This document shows, one piece after another, positions 27,741-37,700 of a DNA stretch of 64,000 bases (its first letter is position 1; every line of letters starts with the position of its first letter). Made by a program: the position numbers and the translations under genes. Source of the stretch: Sphingobacteriaceae bacterium GW460-11-11-14-LB5. GTDB taxonomy: Bacteria > Bacteroidota > Bacteroidia > Sphingobacteriales > Sphingobacteriaceae. The stretch lies in contig CP021237.1 of the NCBI GenBank assembly GCA_002151545.1, forward strand, positions 2,914,001-2,978,000. The letters run 5' to 3'. The notes beneath the pieces are model-generated. The model saw only the letters and a program-made list of their open reading frames with translations, was not told where the DNA came from and made no database searches.

Positions 27741-28427
27741 ATGCAGATTAGAATATATTTTACATTTATTTTCTTATTTGGCTGCTCATTTGCATCTGCC
27801 CAAATACTGGATACGGCCAATATAGCAGCCTCAATAATTCCTACATCTGCTAAATTAAAGTATTCAGATAATCGAAAGGTTGATAGTTTATGTACAATGG
27901 GCAGCCAATTATCCAGAATGCTTCAATATACAAAAGGCTTAGCCTTTTTTGAAGCGGCAGACTCTTTAGAGAATAACAATGCGCTTATTAAGTCTGAAAT
28001 AGCCTGGGCATATATGCATATTCCAGATTATGATAAGGCCATAGAAAATTTCAATTTAGCTATTACCATCAATCCCGCCGATTCTTCTTCTAAAAGAAAT
28101 ATAATTATCTGTCACTTATATCAAAAAAAGTACGATGTAGCAATTACAAAAGGCAAACAATATTTAAGTGAATATCCTAATGATCCCGAGGGTTATTATA
28201 ATTTGATGACTGTATACTATTATTCCCAGGAGCCAAAAAGTGCAATAAGGTTTGGAAAAAAATCTATTCCGCTATATCTAGCTCAAAAAAGCAGATCAGT
28301 TTACGATGCCTATTACGTATTGGGTAAGATATACTACGACCAGGGTGATTATCTGAATTCAGGCAAGATGTTTAAATTGGTAACAGAGCGCGGAATAGCC
28401 ATAGAAGAAAAATACAGGTTACACTAA
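27741..28427 (+). CDS. Exported tetratricopeptide repeat protein
   Basis: I start at the ATG at 27741 (MQIRIYFTFIF), which gives a signal peptide ending ASAQ and about 228 residues. The upstream in-frame extension crosses a terminator-like hairpin and is not protein-like. The mature part has TPR helices, clearest in EIAWAYMHIPDYDKAIENFN and the following AITINPADSS, then YNLMTVYYYSQEPKSAIRFG and YVLGKIYYDQGDYLNSG. TPR proteins scaffold protein complexes; the partner is unknown. It stands alone on the plus strand. Confidence 0.7.
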   Translation: MQIRIYFTFIFLFGCSFASAQILDTANIAASIIPTSAKLKYSDNRKVDSLCTMGSQLSRMLQYTKGLAFFEAADSLENNNALIKSEIAWAYMHIPDYDKAIENFNLAITINPADSSSKRNIIICHLYQKKYDVAITKGKQYLSEYPNDPEGYYNLMTVYYYSQEPKSAIRFGKKSIPLYLAQKSRSVYDAYYVLGKIYYDQGDYLNSGKMFKLVTERGIAIEEKYRLH

Positions 28428-28519
28428 ACTAGATGGACATACATGAAGAAATGGCGAATGACCATTTGGAGTTTATGCTGCCTTAATAATTCTAACGGTT
28501 AGTTCATAGTATAAGATTT

Positions 28520-28714
28520 TCAGGACTTCTTCTTTTTTGTATAATCGGTTCCGAAAGTAAGGTCATCACGCCAACCTCTAATTGTATCGAGATGCTCAGG
28601 TAGCAAGCACGCATCAAAAAAAAGGTCAATGACTTTGCACGGCTCAGTAGTCTCATCATTGTCGAGATAAACGATCCGTTTGTGTATACGGTTCTGGGGT
28701 AGGTTTCCCATCAA
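28520..28714 (-). CDS. Possible small protein, 64 residues
   Basis: The frame codes RIVYLDNDETTEPCKVIDLF and later IRGWRDDLTFGTDYTKKKKS, with protein-like composition and a Lys-rich end. No signal or membrane segment and no known family. It may be a fragment of a larger gene. Listed because the composition is better than that of neighbouring chance frames. Confidence 0.35.
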   Translation of the reverse strand: MMGNLPQNRIHKRIVYLDNDETTEPCKVIDLFFDACLLPEHLDTIRGWRDDLTFGTDYTKKKKS

Positions 28715-29099
28715 ACTAAAATTGAAAGGTTTATAGTTTAATTTTCTGTAGCCAGGATTTCAGGAGTTAATAACTCTGTTTGCCCTGAAGGAACAATAGA
28801 GGCGGACTATTATTCAAGCATTTCTATTTTTTTTCATACATGTGATAATACATGCGTGTGATAAAGAACACTATAATGATGAGATAACCGATACTAAAAA
28901 GACGGTATACGGTTAAAAACTAACAAATCTTCATGGAGTGACAACTTATTCTTTTTAGTGTGATGGTTTCATAATTTAACTAAATATGAATTCGAATGAT
29001 CTTAGTTCTCAATAGTTAGAATGAATATACGCTGAGGATTAATGTAAGAACTTTGATATATGATGACATATTTGGAGAGCTCGTTCTCAAACTGTGGAT

Positions 29100-29163
29100 A
29101 TCCCAGCCAAGCGTCCGCAAGAACGAGGTTTCCGGTCGTCCAATGGACGACCGCCACACGTTT
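29100..29163 (-). repeat. Hairpin-bearing repeat, copy 2
   Basis: Stem CGGTCGTCC, loop AAT, GGACGACCG at 29133-29153, perfect over 9 bp. It aligns with 9703-9766 through CCAGCCAAG(T/C)GTCCGCA and the bases flanking the stem. The two stems differ by a compensating base-pair change. Confidence 0.7.
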
Positions 29164-29181
29164 GATATATCTGTTAAACAA

Positions 29182-29382
29182 TCAATCTGATAACAGCCCT
29201 CGCAAAGAAGCCTTATTGAAATCTTTGATCTTCAAAACCAGACCTAACCCATCGATCCGCTCATTTTTACAATACCCTTCTCCTGGAAACATCTGCGACC
29301 TGGGCAGCCGCTGTTTACTCAGAGATGAAGTAAACGTGCTGATATCATCGCTGAAGTTGATATCGGCCCTTATCATCTGCAC
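29182..29382 (-). pseudogene. Decayed small frame upstream of hairpin copy 2
   Basis: A 66-residue frame (starting MQMIRADINFSDDIS) ends shortly before the hairpin repeat. The DNA over its last 45 or so bases (AAGGCTTC, TTATCAG, TTGATTGTTT) resembles the 3' end of the 61-residue gene at 9766-9951, but in another frame. It is best read as a degenerate copy of the same unit; a genuine separate protein cannot be excluded. Confidence 0.3.
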
Positions 29383-29681
29383 AGATCAGGTATATGCTAC
29401 AGCTGTCAATATGTGGTAGTTATACGTTAATATCCAGCCAGTTATAAGTTTAGTATTTATTAACTTCGTTTAGTTAAAATACAACGACTGAAGCTATTTT
29501 GTGCTTTCATTAAGGTGAAAAAAGTGGAAATGGAATTAAACAGCAGACAACTTTAGTTAATAGAATCTTGTGTGAGCTGTTAAAATGAAAAGTGGACTGG
29601 GATGCTTGCATATATCATTGAGCAAAAAAATTCTATCGCAATTATAAATTAATCTATAACTAAACCTTAATTGAAAAAGCA

Positions 29682-30971
29682 ATGAAAAAAAACTATTTAA
29701 ACTTTTTTATGGCAGCACTCTTGTCTGTTTCAGCCCTAAGCTGTAAAAAGCAAAATGCCGTGACTAACGAAGTGGTTGATGCAGACAGATCTGCAAAAAT
29801 GCATACCTTTAATTTCGACGGCAATAACATTCAGATCAAAGAAGAAAACGGTGTGTATTATCTCGCCGATGATATCACACTTAGTAAAGAACAGTTTAAT
29901 TTTATAAAAGTTAACAGCAACAAAAACGTGTCTACCTCAGAGCGGGCACTGGTAATAAATGCTTTAGCTAAGCGCTGGCCAGGTGGTATAGTTTATTATG
30001 ACTTATCGGGCCTTGGTGCCGATACAGCTGCTGCTTTAAAGGCAATGGAATATATTAGCAGGGTTTCTCCTGTAACATTTGTGCAAAGAACTACTCAGGC
30101 CAATTACATTAATTTTGTGAAGTCTACTGTCAATACTTCGCCAATAGGAATGATTGGAGGGGCACAGACCGTGAATTTGGTGAATTATAATACTATCGGC
30201 ATCATTATCCACGAAATATTCCATTCATTGGGCGCAAATCATGAAATGTGCCGCCCAGACCGAGATGATTATATCATTGTGAATTATGACAACATTGATC
30301 CAAGTGGTGCATACAATTATAATAAGGTTTCGGCAACAAGTTATACAACTATTGGTACGCCATTAGATATCGAATCAATATTGATGTACGCTGCAGATCC
30401 CATCGGAAGTCCCCAAAAGATAACGAAATTAGATGGATCTCGTTATGAGACCTGCTTTCCTTCACCAAACATGAGCCCTGCAGATATTGCAGGCATCAAC
30501 CACATGTATACCGGTTTTACATATGTTGGCTTACCTGCAAATACTAATTATGAAATTTCTACAGCATTGGATATTACCAAGGTGCTGAACGTATCCGGGA
30601 ATTACACGGCAGATGGTACGCAGGTCATTTTATGGACAGACGTAAACACCAGTAACGGAAGGTGGAATGTGACCAAAAATGCCAGTGGTTATTATATATT
30701 ATCTCCGTTAAACGCACCAGGAAAGGTACTTACCGTAGTGGCTGGTGGTATCGCGAATGGTACTAAGCTGGAAATTAGAACAAACACAAGTACAACCTCA
30801 CAGCAGTTTAATATCATCCCGGTTGAGGGTGGTTATTATATCATTTCTCCACGCAATGTCCCATCCAAAAATATTGATATACCGGGTAGTGCAACCGCAA
30901 ACGGTACCCTGCCTGGTCTTTGGGGTTATGGTGGTGCCAACAATCAAAAATTCAAATTTAGTACATTTTAA
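29682..30971 (+). CDS. Astacin-like zinc metalloprotease lipoprotein with ricin-type lectin domain
   Basis: The 429-residue protein has a lipoprotein signal (Cys21 in SVSALSC). A short propeptide-like region precedes a catalytic domain (about 85-275) with HEIFHSLGANHE, the HExxHxxGxxH zinc motif (His177, Glu178, His181, His187), followed by RPDRDDYI as in astacins. SILMYAAD forms the Met-turn. The C-terminal domain (about 280-429) has three ricin-type repeats, each with a pattern like VLNVSGNYTADGTQVILW, which bind sugars or surfaces. It probably digests proteins outside the cell while anchored to a membrane or glycan. It has its own terminator. Confidence 0.85.
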   Translation: MKKNYLNFFMAALLSVSALSCKKQNAVTNEVVDADRSAKMHTFNFDGNNIQIKEENGVYYLADDITLSKEQFNFIKVNSNKNVSTSERALVINALAKRWPGGIVYYDLSGLGADTAAALKAMEYISRVSPVTFVQRTTQANYINFVKSTVNTSPIGMIGGAQTVNLVNYNTIGIIIHEIFHSLGANHEMCRPDRDDYIIVNYDNIDPSGAYNYNKVSATSYTTIGTPLDIESILMYAADPIGSPQKITKLDGSRYETCFPSPNMSPADIAGINHMYTGFTYVGLPANTNYEISTALDITKVLNVSGNYTADGTQVILWTDVNTSNGRWNVTKNASGYYILSPLNAPGKVLTVVAGGIANGTKLEIRTNTSTTSQQFNIIPVEGGYYIISPRNVPSKNIDIPGSATANGTLPGLWGYGGANNQKFKFSTF

Positions 30972-30988
30972 AAAAAATTAAATATGAT

Positions 30989-31020
30989 AAAGCCCGATTC
31001 GTAATAAGAATCGGGCTTTT
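30989..31020 (+). terminator. Rho-independent terminator of the metalloprotease gene
   Basis: AAAGCCCGATTC, loop GTAATAA, GAATCGGGCTTT is a perfect 12-bp stem with a short T-run, 18 bases after the stop codon. The IS3 element begins only 8 bases further on. Confidence 0.9.
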
Positions 31021-31066
31021 ATAATCAATGTGGAGTCCTAAAAAAGGTTGACCAAATCTTAACAAA

Positions 31067-31471
31067 ATGGTCAATAATAATTTAAAAAAATTGCAACGTT
31101 CACCCCGGAGTTACAGTGAAAGTTTCAAGCGATTAGTGGTAGAGGAGTACGAGAACGGTCATTTGAATAAAGACCAGTTGCAACGTAAATACGATATCCG
31201 CGGAAATCAGTGTATTCAGAATTGGTTACGAAAATATAGTAAATTAGCCTATCCAAGATATAAAAGCATTGGCAGGCCTATGAAGGACAACGATCAACAG
31301 CGACTCAAAGAGCTTGAGTTCGAGTTAAAGCAAGAGAACAAGGCATTGGAAAAGAAGTTAAGGGAAGCAGAACATCAGCTTTCCATGTACAAGAAATTTG
31401 TTGAGATCGCGGAGCGGGAACTGAACATCGAGATCCGAAAAAAGTCTGGCGCCAAGCAGTTCAAGAAATAG
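31067..31471 (+). CDS. IS3-family transposase OrfA (helix-turn-helix protein)
   Basis: The 134-residue protein has an N-terminal helix-turn-helix (SESFKRLVVEEYENGHLNKD and the following region) that binds the element ends. A leucine-zipper-like coiled coil (about 80-125) allows OrfA-OrfB contact. The frame contains the slip site near its end, so ribosomes can shift into orfB to make the full transposase. Confidence 0.9.
   Translation: MVNNNLKKLQRSPRSYSESFKRLVVEEYENGHLNKDQLQRKYDIRGNQCIQNWLRKYSKLAYPRYKSIGRPMKDNDQQRLKELEFELKQENKALEKKLREAEHQLSMYKKFVEIAERELNIEIRKKSGAKQFKK
31438..31444 (+). promoter_or_regulatory. Programmed -1 frameshift site A_AAA_AAG
   Basis: In the orfA frame the codons are CGA AAA AAG. 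Slipping back one base gives a continuous frame (KKVWRQAVQEIALLSSKNT) that runs into orfB with no stop. This is the standard IS3-family expression signal. Confidence 0.8.
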
Positions 31472-31503
31472 CACTTTTATCCAGTAAGAACACTATTACT
31501 AAG

Positions 31504-32349
31504 TTGTGCAAGCTGTTTGGCTACACGAAACAGGCTTTCTATAAGGCAAGATCCAATAGCTCAAAAAAGACTGTTGCAGAGCAGGAGATCAAAGAGATGG
31601 TCCTGAACATTCGACATAAGCTACCGCGGACCGGGGTCCGTAAGCTGCATGTGATGTTACGGGAAAGCATGTCCCGCAAGAACATGTGGGTTGGACGCGA
31701 CAAACTTTTTGGGATATTAAGATCACAGCATCTGCTGGTCCAACGGAAACGCAAGTATACCAGAACAACTGATTCGAAGCACTGGATGAGGAAATACCCC
31801 AACCTAACTAAGGACCTGGAACTAACCATGCCTGAACAGCTATGGGTTTCAGATATAACATACCTACAAACGGTTGCAGGAAATGAATATCTGCATCTGG
31901 TTACCGACGCAGGCTCGAAGCTAATAATGGGGTATGAAGTCTGTGGCGATATGAAGGCTGTGTCTACGAAAAAGGCATTGGAGATGGCCATAAGCAAGAG
32001 GGAGTATGAGCATCAGCTCATCCACCATTCTGACAGGGGACTACAGTATTGCAGCTATGATTATATCAGGCTTTTATCGCATAACAACATCACAATCAGT
32101 ATGACTGAAAATGGTGATCCATATGAAAATGCAGTCGCAGAAAGAGTCAATGGGATTTTAAAGGACGAATTTGGATTGGATGCAGTCTTTAAGGGGAAAG
32201 CCCAATTATATAAACAAGTGCACCAGGCGATTGAATTATATAACCAGATGAGATTACACTCTTCAGTAAATATGTTAACGCCGAGGCAAGCGCACTCAAA
32301 ACCTAAGATATTTGTAAAACGGTGGAAGAAAAAAGAACCATCAAAATAG
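31504..32349 (+). CDS. IS3-family transposase OrfB (DDE integrase domain)
   Basis: The 281-residue part from the ATG at 31504 includes an HTH_21-like region (about 15-80) and an rve integrase core. The DDE triad is visible in WVSDITYLQ, HHSDRGLQY and ENAVAERVNGILKDEF. In nature it is mainly made as an OrfAB fusion by frameshifting at 31438, so the functional product starts at 31067. All catalytic motifs are present. Confidence 0.9.
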   Translation: MCKLFGYTKQAFYKARSNSSKKTVAEQEIKEMVLNIRHKLPRTGVRKLHVMLRESMSRKNMWVGRDKLFGILRSQHLLVQRKRKYTRTTDSKHWMRKYPNLTKDLELTMPEQLWVSDITYLQTVAGNEYLHLVTDAGSKLIMGYEVCGDMKAVSTKKALEMAISKREYEHQLIHHSDRGLQYCSYDYIRLLSHNNITISMTENGDPYENAVAERVNGILKDEFGLDAVFKGKAQLYKQVHQAIELYNQMRLHSSVNMLTPRQAHSKPKIFVKRWKKKEPSK

Positions 32350-32662
32350 ATTTTAATGGTTCTTTTATTTTTATAATTTAGTAAAATAAATAGTCAACTT
32401 TTTCAAGGACTAGACACAATTTTTGCTAAACAAAAGTTAACAATAAAACGTTGCTATATCAATATGTAGCCAATGCTTCTTTTATAGGGCCACGGCCCCA
32501 TTAGAAATGCATCATTTGATAGAAAACGCAATACGTAAACCGAATTTGGCTAACATATCCGCAGCACTCAGTTTGACCATGGAAAAGTAAATGAATTCTG
32601 CGATTTAGATAAGCCAGATTGGGCTGCACCTAAAAAGTTGACTGGCATAGACATAAACAATC

Positions 32663-32833
32663 TTAGTCCGTTTGCAATTGGGCAGTAATTTCTACAATTA
32701 TTGCGGGATCGGTAGTCTCACAGTGCTTTTCTGCTTGCTGATCATTTGTCTCATTTACAATGCCTTTTTTACAGCCTGCAATGATTATGAATAATAGCCA
32801 CATCGTTAAAAAATTTTTCATTGTTGTTTTCAT
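32663..32833 (-). CDS. Small lipoprotein, 56 residues
   Basis: ATG at 32833 opens MKTTMKNFLTMWLLFIIIAG, then CKKGIVNE, a clear lipoprotein signal with Cys21 after IIIAG. The 36-residue mature part is acidic with one more Cys (KHCETTDP) and ends QLQTD. It lies 103 bases after the susD stop on the same strand, so it may be the last gene of the second Sus-type operon. The family is unknown; it could equally be a truncated lipoprotein. Confidence 0.5.
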   Translation of the reverse strand: MKTTMKNFLTMWLLFIIIAGCKKGIVNETNDQQAEKHCETTDPAIIVEITAQLQTD

Positions 32834-32936
32834 AAGACTGTAGGTTTTTGATTGTTAATATGTTATTTTACTTTAAGTTTTCCTTAGAAAGGTCCTCCAG
32901 CACTGAATGATGGCTAAATAATGGCATAAATGGCGG

Positions 32937-34760
32937 TTACCAGCCTGGGTTTTGAACAAGCAGTTTACTCTTCTCAAGCTCATTATAAGGAATAGGATAA
33001 AGATATTGTTTGGTTTCGAAGACACGTCTTTGAACAATTATGCGCTGAAAGAAAGTTGTAGCGTCGCCATCCATGTTCATTCCATAAAAGTCTCCACCCT
33101 GTTTATTTTTTCCATCATTACCTTCAGCAATCATCCATCTTCTCACATCAAAATAGCGTTGTCCTTCTGTGCAAAGTTCAATTCTGCTTTCTCTTTGTAT
33201 GGCTTCTCTTTGTAAAGCCTGGTTACCAGCTATTGCTGCATTTAACAATTCGAGTTTTGGCAATCCTGCACGCTCTCTTACCAAATTTACATATTTCAAT
33301 ACATCTGGGTTATTAGCTTCTACTTCGTTTAAAGCTTCGGCATATAGCAAATAAAATTCTGCTAACCTAAAAACAATCGATGGCCTGAAAACAGATGCTA
33401 CACCCGGACTGGTTTTATGCACTTTTCTATTGAATCGTTTGTAGAGTAAGTAACCACTTACAGTAGATTGTCCGCTTCTATCATTCGGCGAGCCCTTATA
33501 GAAATTAATTTCCCTATTGGTAATGTGCCATTTCCTGCCTGCAAAAAATACAGTATTATAAAACCGGGGCTCTCTATTGATCCACATATTGGAAACATTT
33601 ACTCCATTATACATACTTTTACCTGCTTCGGTGTATAAGGGTGAAGCAGGCAAAAATTGAGCATTGTTAATTGGCAGCCCATCCTTCATATAAAAATCAT
33701 CAACTAATTCTTGCAATACGGCCGTACTTCCGAGTCCGTTAGGCTCACTTCTTGGAGTTGATCGCCGATCTAAGGCATCGCCATCCATACCTCCCCATCC
33801 ATTTTTAGAAGTAGCCCATATAATCTCCTTATTATAAACCTGAAACAAATCATAAATCGATTTTTCGGGATCTAAGACACCATTTGTAAATGCCTTATAC
33901 AATTCGTAGTTGCCCTGCTCTGCAAAGCTGATCATTTCTTTAGTAGCGGCAAGCGCTTTATTCCATTTGGTTTGATCTTTTGCAGGGAACAATTTTTTCC
34001 CGTCTTTGTTAGCCAGGCTCACCGCTGGAGCATATCCTCCATTTAATAGCGGACTAGCTGCATACATCCATAGTTTTGCTTTTACAGCCAAAGCAACACC
34101 CTTAGTAGGATTGGCCAGGAAGAGTTCATCGGTAATTGCAGTTTGTGGCAGTAAGGGCATTATGGCAGTAAGTTCTTTATCGATAAAGGCGACCACTTCA
34201 TCAACAGATTGCCGTGGCAGATCTAAATCGCCTGTTGGCTCTACCACTGTTGTTGCAATAGGTATAGGTCCATATTGTTCAAACAACAGATAATGATAGT
34301 ATGCCCGCATAAACAGTACATTGGTTTTAAGTTGTTTGAACTCTGCATCATCCAACATATCAGCATCTGTACCGGTAGCGGGTATTGGCTTGGCCTTTTC
34401 TAAGAAGATATTGGCCTGTCTGATCAATTGGTAAAGCGATTCCCAGCGGTGAAATCCCATATTGAGCGAGTTTTTTGGCGAAATATTGTAATTAACAACA
34501 TTTCCGAAACCATTGGCAATTTCATCAGACATACCAGCCCAGGGGTTTCCAAGACCATCGCCATTGATAATATTTGAGTAATCTGCTACTCCAGACATTA
34601 CATTGGCATACCAGCGGCGTGTATAGGCTGGATTATCGAACACCTGATCAGTTGAAGTAAGGCCTCCCGCCAATTCGTTAGATACATCTAAATAGTTTTT
34701 CTTGCAAGACATTAAGCCCGCAAACATGAAAAACATAAGGATTGATAAACTAAATTTCAT
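32937..34760 (-). CDS. SusD/RagB-family outer-membrane lipoprotein
   Basis: The 607-residue protein has a lipoprotein signal (Cys19 in FAGLMSC) and the start CKKNYLDVS. The SusD fold is shown by the N-terminal helical part, LMRAYYHYLLFEQYGPIPIA, and the C-terminal signature RESRIELCTEGQRYFDVRRW. It binds substrate at the surface above the SusC channel encoded 22 bases upstream. Length is typical of the large RagB type. Confidence 0.93.
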   Translation of the reverse strand: MKFSLSILMFFMFAGLMSCKKNYLDVSNELAGGLTSTDQVFDNPAYTRRWYANVMSGVADYSNIINGDGLGNPWAGMSDEIANGFGNVVNYNISPKNSLNMGFHRWESLYQLIRQANIFLEKAKPIPATGTDADMLDDAEFKQLKTNVLFMRAYYHYLLFEQYGPIPIATTVVEPTGDLDLPRQSVDEVVAFIDKELTAIMPLLPQTAITDELFLANPTKGVALAVKAKLWMYAASPLLNGGYAPAVSLANKDGKKLFPAKDQTKWNKALAATKEMISFAEQGNYELYKAFTNGVLDPEKSIYDLFQVYNKEIIWATSKNGWGGMDGDALDRRSTPRSEPNGLGSTAVLQELVDDFYMKDGLPINNAQFLPASPLYTEAGKSMYNGVNVSNMWINREPRFYNTVFFAGRKWHITNREINFYKGSPNDRSGQSTVSGYLLYKRFNRKVHKTSPGVASVFRPSIVFRLAEFYLLYAEALNEVEANNPDVLKYVNLVRERAGLPKLELLNAAIAGNQALQREAIQRESRIELCTEGQRYFDVRRWMIAEGNDGKNKQGGDFYGMNMDGDATTFFQRIIVQRRVFETKQYLYPIPYNELEKSKLLVQNPGW

Positions 34761-34782
34761 TGTTATTTATTTTAAGTTCTGT

Positions 34783-37700
34783 TTAAAATGTTAATTCTAA
34801 CCCAAAGGTGTAAGTACTGGTAAGCGGATAGGGATTATCATTAACATTAGCACCGGTTTGTTCCGGATCGTAATATTTGATATCGTCCCAAACGGTTAAA
34901 TTATAGCCCATTCCATATATTCTGGCCGATTGAATCTGAAATTTATTTAACCATCTTTTAGGCAAATTGTAACCTATCTCAACATTCTTTAATCTTAAAA
35001 AACCACCATTTCTGAGCCAGTAAGTACTGGCAACGGTATTGTTCGCATTGTTTACATTAGAACTATGTAGTCTGGGCATCAAAACATCTTTCCCCTGATT
35101 AGCTTCGGTCCACCTGTTTAATGCAAAAGTTCTATAGCTAGACTGATCTACCCCCCACGAAAAAGGATGCCAGCCTTCTGGGATTACCGAACCAAAAACT
35201 ACAGATGCATTTGCGGTTCCCTGAAAGAAAGAACTTATATAGAAACCTTTATATTCTACGTTAAAGCCAAATCCATAAACAATTTCAGGATTATTGGGGT
35301 TGCCTAAGCCGCCTCTTTGGCGATCCAATGCATCAATTTTACCATCATTGTTTAAATCTTTATATTTAATATCGCCAGGACCTAATCTTCCACCCAAAGA
35401 TGGTATAGGTAAGCCCGGCTTTAGTGCATAAGATTTTGTTCCATTTGTATTATCTGTTACAATAAAATCCTGATCAGAATAAAATCCATCGGCTACGTAC
35501 AATGTTTGTTCACCCACGCGCGTACCAGTTATAGCCATCCATGGATGAGGCGTTTTTAATTCGTCGTACTCGGTAATTTTATTTCTTGCAAAGGTAAAAG
35601 TACCCCTTGTACTGAGTTTAAAATCGCCAAACTCTTGCCTGGCATCTAAACTCGCATCAAAACCACTGTTTCTTACTTTCCCAAAGTTCTCCCAGGGGGC
35701 TGCCCTAAAACCAGCAACTGCAGGTATTGTTCTTCTTTGCAATAAAATGCCCGTTCTTTCTGACTTGAAGTAATCGGCTACGATTTCGATTTTATTATTT
35801 AGAAAGCCGATATTTACACCGTAGTTTTGCTTATCTTCTATTTCCCACCCTAAGTAAGGCGCTTCAAAACGAGATTCAGTGATACCTGCTGCATAGGTAT
35901 TTGCACCACCTGCAGTGGTTATCCCCTGACTAAAACTTGTCCCACCAAAGTTATAAACCGGCCGGTACAAAAACCTGGCGGCGCCGGTGTTATCGTTGCC
36001 AGTACGTCCGATTGATGCACGTAATTTTAAGTTAGAAACGATACTTTTTAATGCTTCGGGATAAAAAGCTTCATTAGATAGCTGATATCCTAAGCCTAAA
36101 GCAGGGAAAAAGCCAAAACGGTAATTTTTGGCGAATGCTTCACTACCGGTGTAACCAAAATTACCCTCAACAAAATAACGGTTTGCAAATGCATAAGTTA
36201 GCCTGCCAACTAAGCCTTGTTTCCTAAAAGCCAGCGCCTCGTTATATAGTTGGGTTTCCTTTTGCATGTAAAGTGCCATAGCACCTATCGTATGTTTTCC
36301 AAAAGCCCTGTTGTAATTTAAAGATGTTTCGATATACACTTTTTTAGTAGCATTATTCCCTTCAGCCGGATCACCTAGATCGGGATTGCCTGAAAAAGTT
36401 TTGGAGAAAATAAGCTTTCCGTTGGCATCTCTTCCGGTTGCATTGTACCTGCTAGGGTTATAACTTCTGGAAGAGGTGAAAGTACCATCGTAATCGTAGC
36501 TAACATTACCTCTAAATAGCAAACCGCTAGTAATAAAATCTAATTTCTGATTTAAACGTACATTTGATTGTATGCCACTTCTCCACTCTTTCGCGTAACC
36601 TGAGTTCATGAGTTGGTTATAGGGATTACGCATCTGCGAATCACGCTCTTGCCTGAATGTAGAAATGGTACCATCGCTATAAACAGCTGGAAAGGTATAT
36701 GGAGGGGTAATAATCATTTGCCTGAAAATCTGGTTCGTACTTATCCCAGGATAATTTGTAAGCAGATACTGACCGCTAATATCAACACTGACCGTAGTAG
36801 ATTTAGAAACATCCAAATCGATATTACTGCGCAAATTATATCTTTTCAAACCAATATTGGTATCATATTTTTTTCCTGGATCGTCTTTAAAAATACCGCT
36901 CTCACCAAAATAAGCTCCGGACACGAAATAACGAGCCTTTTCGGTTCCTCCCCTAACATTTAGCGTGTACCTGTGGTTATCGGTTCTTTTTCTGAGCATG
37001 GCATCCATCCAATCGGTATTGGGATAGAGATCGGGATCTACATTATTCCTGTATTTAGAAATGAGATCTTCGCTAAACAAGGGTGCAATTCCATCGTTAG
37101 AAAGGGCTTCGTTAAATAGCGACAAATAATCTGCAGACCCAACAAATTCTGGTATACGAGTAGGTTTTGCAATGCTATGTTCGGTTCTAAAAGAAATTAC
37201 TGCTTTTTGTGTCTTACCCCTTTTAGAAGTAATGAGTATTACACCATTAGCCCCTTCTGCACCATAAACAGCTGTTGCTGCTGCATCTTTTAGTACCGAA
37301 AAAGTTTCAATTTCATCAGGTTCGATATCATTAATACTTCTTGGTACCCCATCTACTAAAACAAGTGCTGCACTTCCGCCGGCAAATGTACTAACCCCCC
37401 TTATCCAAAATTCAGAATTATCATATCCGGGCTCCCCTGAACGTTGAATCGCAATTAAACCAGAAACCTGACCTGCAATATTATTCGTTAAACTTCTCGT
37501 CGGAAACTTCAATTGCTCGCCCTTAACCGTACTAATAGAACTGACTACACTTTCTTTTTTCTGAGCTCCATAAGCCACTACAACTACTTCGTTTAGCTTA
37601 TTTTCTGCACTCTTCATCACAATGTTAATATCATCGAGACCTTTGACTGCAACACGCTGTGTTTTGTATCCTATATAGGCAAATTCCAAACTATCTCTAA

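Larger units (their letters stand above)
28428..29681. other. Long gene-poor region
   Basis: About 1250 bases with only weak minus-strand frames (28520-28714 and 29182-29382, listed) and the second hairpin repeat copy. It looks like degraded mobile DNA. I see no promoter or terminator I can defend. Confidence 0.5.
31029..32418 (+). mobile_element. IS3-family insertion sequence
   Basis: The element of about 1390 bases carries orfA and orfB with a -1 frameshift site. The left end reads TGTGGAGTCCTAAAAAAGG and the right end, in reverse complement, TGTGTCTAGTCCTTGAAAAA; both continue TTGAC. This gives imperfect inverted repeats starting TGTG. I could not see a clear target duplication. It lies between the metalloprotease terminator and the second SusCD locus. 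Both frames look intact, so it may be active. Confidence 0.85.
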
